Below are positions 10,026 to 19,900 of a stretch of 64,000 bases of DNA, piece by piece (the stretch's first letter is position 1; the number at the start of each line of letters is the position of its first letter). This DNA comes from Symsagittifera roscoffensis (lineage: Eukaryota; Xenacoelomorpha; Acoela; Convolutidae). Location: the NCBI RefSeq assembly GCF_963678635.1, contig NC_087068.1:41875649-41939648 (forward strand). Direction: 5' to 3'. The translations under genes were made by a program, and so were the position numbers. The notes beneath the pieces are model-generated. The model had not been told where the DNA came from, did not search any database, and was given only the letters and a program-made list of their open reading frames with translations.

Positions 10026-10953
10026 AGAGTTCATGAGGTTTAGTGAGGGTAATGTGAAAGAATTCCAGAAGAAGAAGGCGAGCGGAGCGTTGCCCACCGA
10101 ATTCCTCTCCATGGATGAAAAGGACGTGCACAGGATTATGATGGAAGTGGAACCGTTGCTGGGGGCTTCTGGGTACCGAACCCGAAGGAACATATTGATG
10201 ACCCATGGGAAGTATCCTTGTCACTGCCTGGCGCAGACGTTATGGTACCCCAAACGCGGGAATCTGGTGTTAGTGTGGGACGTGGAGGAGTTTTACTCCA
10301 CGGGGTTGCCCGACCAAAATAAACCAGTGTCAATTGTGGTGATTAGTGCCATGCAGGCAGTGAGATTGTTAGAAGCTAACGCGGGCACGAGTGAGCAGGA
10401 GACGGCCGTGCTGACACCTGAGCAACTAAGCAACGTGAAGATGAACCACAATTTAGACCTTTTCAGAACCACCTGCAAGGTTCTGAGGATACCCATAGCC
10501 ATTGAGAGGATATGGTCAAGGCAAAGGTTGATGCCTTGGTTCCGTGCAGTAATGATGTCATGGATGTATGAACGCGCGGAGCGTCATATGTCTAGGAACA
10601 CGGAAGCCTATCAATCCTTCCAGCTAGATATAGGACCGGGAGGCTATAAGAGAGTATTCCTAACACACAGGAACGCTGTTACCACGGCGGTGAAGCGAGT
10701 AGCTGGAGCGCCTTGTGTTACTGAAGCCGAAAAGAGAGAGGTCTGACGAGCTGACCTAGAATGGAATGTGAGCTTGTGCCTGCACAATAGCTTTTGCAGG
10801 AACCGGGAGCAAAAGATGAATGTGGACTTGCTATCTTGTTGCAAACCAAGGCTGTTAGAGCAGGAGAGTTGGGGCACAGCCCGCAATTCCGTGGACATGC
10901 TGGAGAAAGTCCTAGAAGACAGTGAGAACGAAGAACAAAAAGCAATGGAGTGA
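10018..10953 (+). pseudogene. Last ORF of the element, unrecognised
   Basis: Open from 10,018 to a TGA at 10,744-10,746 (242 codons). The same frame continues after the stop to 10,953 and ends in an acidic tail (EDSENEEQKAME), so the TGA may again be a disabling mutation. The N-terminal 100 residues are well defined: KKKASGALPTEFLSMDE, RRNILMTHGKYPCHC and LVLVWDVEEFYS. A 308-bp copy at 12,034-12,341 preserves this part. The middle is helical, with Trp and Arg. It resembles no enzyme I know. Overlap with the preceding frame at 10,018-10,025 would fit -1 or +1 frameshifting within a long polyprotein, or a sequence break. Confidence 0.5.
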
Positions 10954-11042
10954 CAAAGAGGTGACAAGAGATGAGAGTGAAAAGTGAAGAGAGAAGGAGA
11001 AAAACTTGATTGTCTTTGTGTGCTAAAACTTATACCAATCAA

Positions 11043-11128
11043 CCAAGTTTGATTATTGAAACTATTAAATTTTTTGTTTTGCTATAGTTTGGTCAAACCA
11101 GGCTTTGAGAATTGGTAAAATTGTTGCA
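11043..11128 (+). repeat. 86-bp direct repeat, copy 1
   Basis: Begins ccaagtttgattattg and ends ggtaaaattgttgca. A copy with three mismatches is at 11,953-12,038. It lies about 90 bp after the last codon of copy B. Confidence 0.9.
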
Positions 11129-11952
11129 ATTGTTAAATGACAATGAAAAGTTTTAGTTGATGCTATTTGAGAGAGCATAGGTGAGTATATTTACCTATTT
11201 AAACCCGACTGAAGTTTTTAACCTATGTAAGGCACGTGTTCACTGTGTGGCGACCTGAAAGGTTTTGGGTACGCTCGCTCGAAGAGGGTGAGTACCTCAT
11301 TACGTTTCCTAGCCACAGAACTTCAGTTTTAATATTGAGGACGACAGCATAAATAACTGATTATACTTGGTGAGTGACATTAAGTTAATTTTAACGGGTG
11401 CGTGGCCGTGCCACGTCCCAAATTTTTAATCAAGCGAGTGCGAAAAGAAATTTTATGGCGAGATGACGTAAGTGGTCAGAGAAGAAATTTAATCTAGGAC
11501 ACTCCTCATGGTGCAAATTTTGTGAAAATGTTGAAAGGCAGTGAGATGTAGTATGATGCCATTTGTGACACGTAGTGAGTTGAGGTGGAGTAAAAAAGTT
11601 TCATTTTCTAATGCGATTTGTAAGGTTGATTATAGAGAACTGGAACACTACTTGACTATAACACGGTGTTATGCGATCAATGAGGACATTGATGGGGACT
11701 GTCCGGGGAGTATGTGCCATTCCGCCGGATTGGCACAGCTTAACCTTCCGGCACAACACGAGAATAGAATTAGAGGCCTTAACGAGCATTTATTAGTAAA
11801 AAGGAGTGTCAGAATATTCTGGAATTTTTAACTTTCAAAAAATCGAAATATGACGTCACATTTCTGAGAAATGCTAAAACGGCCATTTTGAGCCGAAAAA
11901 CAGAAGAAAACAGAACAACAGCTGAAATAGCAAGAGACAGTCGGTAGAAGAT
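11129..11952. other. Sequence between the two 86-bp repeats; no convincing gene
   Basis: About 820 bp with modest G+C, containing an open frame at 11,541-11,831 with no recognisable features. It could be the element's 3' untranslated region or a unique segment flanked by short terminal repeats. Confidence 0.4.
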
Positions 11953-12341
11953 CCAAGTTTGATTATTGAAACCATTAAATTTTTTTTTTTGCTATAGTTT
12001 GGTCAAATCAGGCTTTGAGAATTGGTAAAATTGTTGCAGGACAGTGAGTGAAGAGTTCATGAGGTTGAGTGAGGGTAATGTGAGTGAATTCCAGAAGAAG
12101 AAGGCGAGCGGAGCGTTGCCCACCGAATTCCTCTCCATGGATGAAAAGGACGTACACAGGATTATGATGGAAGTGGAACCGTTGCTGGGGGCTTCTGGGT
12201 ACCGAACCCGAAGGAACATATTGATGACCCATGGGAAGTATCCTTGTCACTGCCTGGCGCAGACGTTATGGTACCCCAAACGCGGGAACCTGGTGTTAGT
12301 GTGGGACGTGGAGGAGTTGTACTCCACGGGGTTGCCCGACC
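11953..12341 (+). repeat. 86-bp repeat copy 2 fused to a 308-bp duplicate of the last ORF
   Basis: Copy 2 of the 86-bp repeat (11,953-12,038) runs without a gap into a duplicate (12,034-12,341) of 10,008-10,315. That piece shows about seven differences in 308 bp. The joint lies at ttgcag, which is present both at the end of the 86-bp repeat and in the source ORF, so the fusion occurred at a short microhomology. The ORF copy stays open to 12,379 by chance. Confidence 0.9.
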
Positions 12342-13199
12342 GAGCCCGCACGATCACGCACGATAAGACAGCTAATTAGAGACAACAGACGGAAAGGAGG
12401 CTTCCGTGGGGAAGGAGTAAAGAGCAGTACCCTCCCGTGCCACGAATTGGGAGTAATAACAACGTTATTACAGCGAAATTACGGAAGCGGAGGCTCGGCC
12501 CCCCAGAGACTGTAAATGGTGAAGGACTAAAAAGAACTGACTTTTAGCTACTCTGATGCCATAAACCTTTGAATTAACACCGGTATTATTTGATATTTTA
12601 GAATATGAGTAGCTAGAAAGACGAAAGGGCCAATCCATCTCCAATGGATTTAATATAGAACTGTCACCAAAAAAACATAGTAAAATAGGATACTCGAGCC
12701 GTGTTTTAATAGCAATCACGTAGTCTGAGGATCCAAGACCCAGCTATGTGGTTGTATTCGCATGTAAACGGAAGCTGGTTAAAAGTTGTTTGACTGATGG
12801 CCTGAAAATAGCAACTTGTTACTTAGCCCTAGACAGACCAGAAAATCAACTGGCTAGGCCGAGACGGTGAAAAACGAGTAGAATTTAGGTAACTGACGCC
12901 GGCCAGTCGTTAGTAGGTACTTTTTCTACGCTCCGTCACTGTGTAGTATTTGGGCGAATGTTACATTGGCATAAGTAATTCCAGTACAAAAATTGACGAC
13001 CATAGAGTTTTTTTCAATTCACTGATATGCTTTCTGTTTATTTGCGTTCTATTCTGGTTAATCTGTTTAAATGCTGGGCTGTTTCTTCATAATACTGACA
13101 TGAGTTGTACAGAATAGTTAGTTCTACAAAATTTCTCCTATGGGCTTACAACTGAGTGTTCAGAATAGCACTTGCTTTGTTTATTAAATTGTCAGCTGT
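12342..13199. other. Non-coding spacer with one interspersed repeat
   Basis: No gene seen. At 13,026-13,110 the sequence (gtttatttgc...gctgtttcttcataatactgacatgag) joins two halves that occur separately at 3830-3876 and 3180-3215. Confidence 0.45.
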
Positions 13200-13470
13200 G
13201 AAGGATTGTTAAGTTGAGACGAATTAAGGTAATAGTTTAGGTGGCTTAAGGTAGTTTTAACTATTTAGTTAAGGTAACTTTTTCAGGTAAACTTGGGGTG
13301 ACTGGAGGTAAAATTTCAGATAGTTCCCCCACAGGTTTTAAGATAAATTGAGATGAGTTAAGGTAGTAATTGAGGTGGCTTGAGGTAAGGTAAAGGTGAG
13401 CATTTTTGGCCTTAACTGTTAAGGTAACTTAAGGTACTTTTTAAGGTGAATTTACCTCAATTTTTTTTAG
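13200..13470. repeat. Degenerate TTAAGGTA-type repeat
   Basis: Many imperfect copies of ttaaggta, tgaggta and ggcttaaggtag in about 270 bp, with spacing of roughly 10-25 bp. It looks like a decayed minisatellite. It lies downstream of the MCM10 stop codon on the other strand. Confidence 0.6.
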
Positions 13471-13621
13471 AGTGTACCGGCAAAATTAAAAGATTTTCAT
13501 TGATTAGAACACATATGCAGGTTTGATATGAAGTAACTATTAATGAACGGAATACGTGCCCGCAAACAACATTCTTTTTCAAGGCAATCATCTCTATTTC
13601 CAGTTCGAATCTACTCAACTC

Positions 13622-13904
13622 TTAGAGTGTAAGCGAACTGCTACTGCAGTTTGAGAAATCTTCCGAGTCGGCGATCTTGAAATACTCAATGTTATGTATA
13701 GGCAGAGAGGTGCTTTGGTCTATCATCGCAGTCCGGTCGAATCTTCTGCCCTGACACTTGCTGCAGGGCTGGGTGGGGTATTTGCGGTACGAAATTGTTC
13801 GGGTTTTGCAGTCGGAACACTTGAAGAATCTCTTAGTCTCTTCGCTCCACGTGTGTTTGTGGTTCTCCACTTTGCACTTCATAGCCAGACTAGGTGCTAC
13901 ATAG
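13622..13904 (-). CDS. MCM10: MCM10 exon 7 (zinc ribbon and stop)
   Basis: 283 bp, acceptor tttcag|CTATGT, stop TAA at 13,622-13,624. It encodes the end of the zinc ribbon with HTWSEETKRFFKC, CSDC and PCSKC. The human protein has C-x-C in the KCPC position; here it is C-x2-C (C672, C675). The tail ends SSSSLTL. Confidence 0.93.
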
Positions 13905-16900
13905 CTGAAACAACCTCTAAAGTTTAACACGCAATTAACGCTGTTTTTCGCAAATACAAAAAAGAGAAACGGCAAATACACATCTAAAATATCACATCAC
14001 TAGCAACAAATGTTTCAGTCAACAAACGTTTAAAGACAGCAAACTGATCAGTTGATGTGCAAAACCAATCTTACACGTATTTGAAAACTCAGTTTGTGAA
14101 AGGATTTTCCTTTCAGTGGCTGACACACTCAAATCAAGAAATCAACAGTTCCTTCGTTTTGTCGAGTTTTTCTATGCGCTTATATCCACAATGAATGATG
14201 ACTTCTCATGAGCACACAGAATACAACTATTCGCCTACCAGCATTGTCTGCATGTGACTGCCCTGACTTTCATCTCCTTTGTACTTGCTAGTCTCTCCTC
14301 AATCTGTTCCTTCTTCTCCCTCACATTGAAGTACTTCTCCTCGTGTTCCCTCTCTTCACTGTCCAACTGGGTAGAGAACTTCGACTTCAATTTCAACACG
14401 CTGAAACGAAAATATGCATTATTGAAGTAGAATTACAAATAAAAACAAGAGTGACCACAGGCAATGGAAGTTACCCAAAATGTGCTGTTCCAAGTTATCA
14501 ATTCAGGAAAAAAAAACTTTTTAAAAGCTTCGAAATCTTTTTTCTGTTTTTCGATTTTTTTTTCAGTTTTTTTTCAAGAGTGATGATAAGTCAAGAAATT
14601 ATAGCATGACTTTACAGCATATTATTCAACAGCATGCAATCAAAATAAAATTGTTTATCGTTGAACTGAGTCTGAATCGTCAAAAAATGAAGCAAAACTT
14701 TCACACCACTTTTATCGTCACAGCAATTTCTTTTTGGAATTCAAATCGCGACTGATACTTCATTTGTGAGCTTTCCCAGAAACAGTAAAAGTTTGTAAGG
14801 AAAAATCCACACACTACTCTCAGACACTACTACCTCATGATTACGTCTCAAATGGCATAAAAATGAAAAATTTCCCAAATGGCATAAATTTCATGCAACA
14901 GTTGCTTTGGAAAAATCGAGAACAATTTTTTGTGAACAATGTGAGAAAATTAGTCAAATTGACAATTCAATGTTGATTGACATTTCATCGTGAAAAACTT
15001 GTAGAACTTTTTATCAAAAGCAAGAAGCATAAGCTTGCGATTATTAATAAGCTTCTTGTGGTCAATTTTTTTCGACAAATCTGTTGCTTAAATTTGTTTG
15101 GAAGCAATTAATTCCAAATCTTGTTCACATGCTTTCGTTCCTGACAAAATGATAGAAATAGAAATTGATAGAAAACGTATAAATTCCACTGAAAACTTGA
15201 AATTTATGCCATTTGGGAAAAGTTTCCATTTTTATGCCATTTGGTTATTATGCCATTCGGGAAGTTACCCTACCTCATCATCTTACCTCTTAACAAAAAT
15301 ATTTTCAATCAGAAAAATCGTCATTAGACACAGATAGTTTCAAACATCTTGCTTTAAAATTTAATTAGAACATTTCATTTTAATTGTATGCAGAAACAGA
15401 TTATTGTTTTTAAAATGTTCAAAAAAACTGCTATTTACAATGATAATAATATTTAGATACAGAGGCGAAGCTTTGCTTCGCAAACACTTGCGAGAACACG
15501 ACAAAAAGCAGCTCTATAAAAAGCAATAAAAAATTAGAAATAAGCCTCAAAATAGTTTTAAAAAAAATTGGCAACAGATGCTATGCAATTTCCAATGCTG
15601 AGTAAAATTTCCAAATAAGTTGAGATTTTGACAAATTCGCACGTCAAACATTGGTTATAGGAGAGGAAAAAAACTTGCTTGTAATGACAAGCGCTTTTGC
15701 TTGGTTGACAGTTTTAGCAACTAATTGAGCAGCAGATGTAAAATTAGCCTAATTGTTGTGATAAACTTAAGAAATAGTTTCAGATGGGAGAAGGGCATAT
15801 TGACATTGTCCGAGAGATGATGACGAAGGTTAAATCTGCAGACTGAGACATCTCAGTTAAACTTAATCACGAAGCTGATAGACGACGATTTGAAACAAAA
15901 GACCGAGGCTATCATCAACCAAATTGAGGAAACTGTGAAGTTGAAAAATGAAGTGATGAGCTTAGTTTAGAGGAAAGGTTATCGGAACAGAAGCGCTACA
16001 GCTCGAAAGATTGTATTATATTTAAAAATGCACCGTTTGATTTGAACAACATTTGCTACAAATCAAGGTGAAATCCTGTGACGTCAAGGCATGTCATCCC
16101 ATCTAAAACAGTCACCTTACAAGATCTAAAACACCGTGCAAGAAAAAGAGCTCCCAGATATCAAAAGTTCAAAATACAGAGACCGAAGAATGTTTCAAAG
16201 CAGATGGCAAACGATAAACACAAGTCGTTCCTTAAAAGACTAATAGAGTCAAAGGACAAAGAAAGATTGAAAATATTAGAAAATGAACTGGCGAAAAACA
16301 CCTCCAATGAAAACAAAAAGCAGAACATCAATTGAACTCCTACTAGTTTTCTTACTGCTGAAATTGAGTGAAATTCAACCGTCTTTTAATTTATATTTGA
16401 ATATTCGTTCTCTTAGGTACCACTATTTATAGCTGAAAGCATTTATAAGTAAGTCATCACTATCTTGAAGCCAAGTCTCAGTTAAAGCTATCAAAGCGAG
16501 AGGGAGTTTTAATGTACTCTTCCAATATTGAGACATTCTACCCTCCAGTTGTTATAAAAATAAGAGAAAGCAGGGGAGGCGGGGTCGCCTTTTACGTTAC
16601 CAAAAAACCTCAAGTTCTTTTTGTTTGAAATGGATGGAAAGTTCAAAAAACACTTCTTATTGGTGATTTTGCTACTATAATACCCAAAAAAAAACAAAAA
16701 AAACGAGTTTCTAACGAAAATAGAAAGATATCCGAGCAATAGAAAACCTATATTGGTAGAAGAATCTAGCATAGATGTCATTCGAGTGTCCAATAAATCG
16801 ATACAGTATATAGATTTGATCGAATCGTATATGTATTCAAATAATATCGCAAACCTTATTACAATGCAATCTAGATCTTCACCTACCTTTATTGACCAAG

Positions 16901-19900
16901 TAATAGGTAATAGTGAAATTAAATTAGATTTATTGCATTGGGATATATCAGATCATGATCCTAATTTAGTAGATATGAAAACTCCTTTGCCCGAAAACCA
17001 TCAAGTGTATAAGAAAAGATCATTATCCCATCTCTTGCTTCCTGAAAAGCAAAGTGCGTTTCTGTTAGAACTAATAAATAGTTTGAGCTATTTAAGTCTG
17101 TGGTGATTTATATGAACAATTGCCAGATGGTGAATATTTCAAGATATGTTTGATAAATCTGCGCCCTCAAAAACCTAAAATAATAAGAAAAAAACTTAAT
17201 TAACCCATGGATATGCAATAGTCTCCAGAGCGAAATTTTAAAACGAATCAGGCTTCATAGCAAGCAAGGCTATTTGCAAAGCAAGAAAAAATAATATGGT
17301 TCTAAATTGATGAAAATAAAAAAACGAGAGCTTAAGCTTATTTAAACAGTATATTGCGATCAGAATCAGAATAATAAAATCGACGAAAGCAAGGAAAATG
17401 CTAATAAACTAAACAATTTTTTTCTCAACGGTGAGTGCTTCGCTTGCAGTTCAAATTGATTAGAGTCCAGCCAACCTTACCAAATGCTAGAACCAATTCG
17501 TTCTGGCTAGAGCCAACAAGTTCACCAGAAAAATCTACTTTCATGCAACACATGAAACATAGGCTTTCTTGTGGCCCAGATGGTATATGTAGCAACACTC
17601 TTAAAATAATTGAACCCATTCTATTTCCCTACATTGCCCAAACTTGTAATGTTTATTGAAAAATGTGTTCATCCTTATAATTTTAAGGTTGCTAAAGTAG
17701 TGGCACTTTACAGAAAGGTGACAACTTAGATAAAAGTAATAATTATAGACCAAGATCGCTACTTAAAACTAAGAAGGCAAGGGTTTTTGAACGGCTTCTA
17801 CAACAGATTACATCGAACTTTTCCATAGAAAACACAGAGTTTGAATTAAAAAACGGTTTCGCAAGGGAATGTCACCTATTGATACAACCGCACAAAGTGC
17901 TAAAAAATTCAAATAAGCTTCTTGAACAAAGAAAGCCGAACGGTGTATTTTTTGATCTTAAAAAAAGCTTTTGACATAGTTAATTGCCAGTTTTTTGTTT
18001 GCAATCCTGAGCTATACGGGAAAAGGGGATTGCCTCTCGCTGTTATTAAAAAGCCAGCTACTTTTAGCGGATGATACAGCTATCATTGGAAAATCAGTGA
18101 ATGGTCACCTCAATATGGATTTATGCGCCGTAACAAAATGGATGTCGAAAAATCATTTAACACTCAATAGTGAAAAGACAATAAAAATCAATTTTTCCAA
18201 GATGTAATGCATTAAAGAGCAAGAAGTTTTTGCTGAATATTCTAGAAATTGAAACTGTAAATGATGTACACTATCTCGCGTTTTTAGTCGATAACCGACT
18301 TTCATTTGAGATTCATATAAATTTTGTTTTGAAGAGGCATTTTGTTTTGAAAAGGCTCTCAAGATTTTGTAGTTTATTGTACAGAATGAGAACTCTTTTC
18401 CAGCGCAAACATCTTTATAATTATTATAATTCTTTCATGAAAGTCGTCATTCATAACGGTGTTTAATATATGGGTGCACTATTAAACGTAAACTAAGTCC
18501 AATTGTCAAAATGCCACAAAAAATTATCAGAAACATCTTGTTTGAAGGTTGCTGTGAAAAGGTTTATAAACAGATGGGTGATAATAAGTTTGCTACTGTG
18601 ATTGAGTTACATTTATATGAGCTATTTAAAAATCATAACTAAGCAATTAACTGGAGTTAATAAACTCAATTTGTCTATTTTAAAAAAGCATTTTCTAAAT
18701 CTTCGATCATCATTTAGAGAAGCTAAGATTCAACACTTCAGGGGTGCATGCATTAACTACACATGCTTCAATCCAAGTAGACAAAATTGTGCATTTTTTC
18801 AGGAAGATGCATTTGATAATGTTGATGACATCCAAAATAGGTACCAGTTTAACAAAATTGTTCATAATGTTTTTTGATAATTTTGAACTAGATAACCAAG
18901 AGCTGCATGAACTAAATTCTTGATAAACCCATTTGATTTCTGCGTTGATGTGTTGCATCATTTAAAAAAAATCTACCTAATGTAAAATAACATTTGGTCT
19001 CGGAAAAAAATCTTCTAGCAGCATGAACGGATCTGAGATGATGCTGCTAGAAGATTTTTTCCGTCTTAGTTGTTTTGGTCCCTGCCCCTTTATAAGCTCC
19101 ACCGGAGCTTATTGGAGCATACTGCAGTAAGTAGAAGCATGAACACCTTAAGGGATCTGATGACCAAGTGCCAGGAATGACTTTGCCTTTAGATTATCGG
19201 CAGTATCAATAATAGAAAGATTTTTTTCTTTCTACCCAATATTATTCTTTACATTTGGTGGAAATTAACAAAATATAAAATAAAAATAGTAGATTTAGAC
19301 ATTTATTGTGCATTGTCTTTTAACCCATTATTCGAACTTCCTGTGATAACTCAAAAAAGATTTCATTTAGAAAACATTAATTGATTAAAACTTTAAGAAG
19401 ATATAAAACTGCTGCTATTTTTTTGTTGTTAAATATATAGTTTGAACTAGATTGATTAATTACTTTTTATTTAGGGCCAACACTTTAAGGAAATTGTGCC
19501 TAGCGTCGGTCCTAGGCGGACAAAAGTGTATTGATAATAAAAACTGCTGTAAATGTCATTGATATTGACCAATGGAATTTGCAACTTAATTTAATTTAAT
19601 TAAATCGCTTATTGGAGAAATGACGTGGCAAACATTGAGAAAATGACTAGAACCTCACGATCGGAAGCGATAAGAATTGGGGATTATCAAAAATCCAAAA
19701 AAAATAGCAAGCATTTCGTCTTCCCTCGCTCGATCCTGTCAGCAGCAACATATTATCAAAGATGAGGATAGCATTCCCTCTGTTAGTGATATGTTTGTTT
19801 CACTATTTGGTCTAAGTGAGATTTTTTTTAAATGACCATCTAAATAAAAGCTTTGATCTCAACTCGCAAAAAGAATCGATATAATAAGCGTTATTTCTAA

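Larger units (their letters stand above)
3949..10953 (+). mobile_element. Copy B (3' part) of the unclassified multi-ORF element
   Basis: A second copy of the same family. It begins in the codons just after the hydrolase active site (RRWIN) and so lacks the gag and hydrolase domains, but it extends about 5 kb beyond copy A. All long natural-looking frames are on the plus strand and follow one another in three frames without host-like intergenic gaps. This suggests one very long ancestral polyprotein or a tightly packed set of ORFs, now damaged by frameshifts and stops. Contents in order: Ser/Thr/Pro linker, a duplicated segment, the GSND domain, an unrecognised helical region, an acidic plus basic protein, a CCCH-finger protein and a final protein ending at 10,953. 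No reverse transcriptase, integrase, DDE transposase, helicase or DNA polymerase motif was found. Confidence 0.7.

Noticed and set aside
13026-13160. Possible terminal repeat or LTR of the unclassified element
   Set aside because: It shares two short segments with 3180-3230 and 3830-3876, but I cannot align it with clear ends or a target duplication, so it is only reported as a repeat relation.
16509-16793. Minus-strand 94-codon ORF over the LINE endonuclease
   Set aside because: The plus strand carries the endonuclease motifs GGGVAFYV and SDH; the minus frame is a shadow apart from the small inverted piece reported separately.
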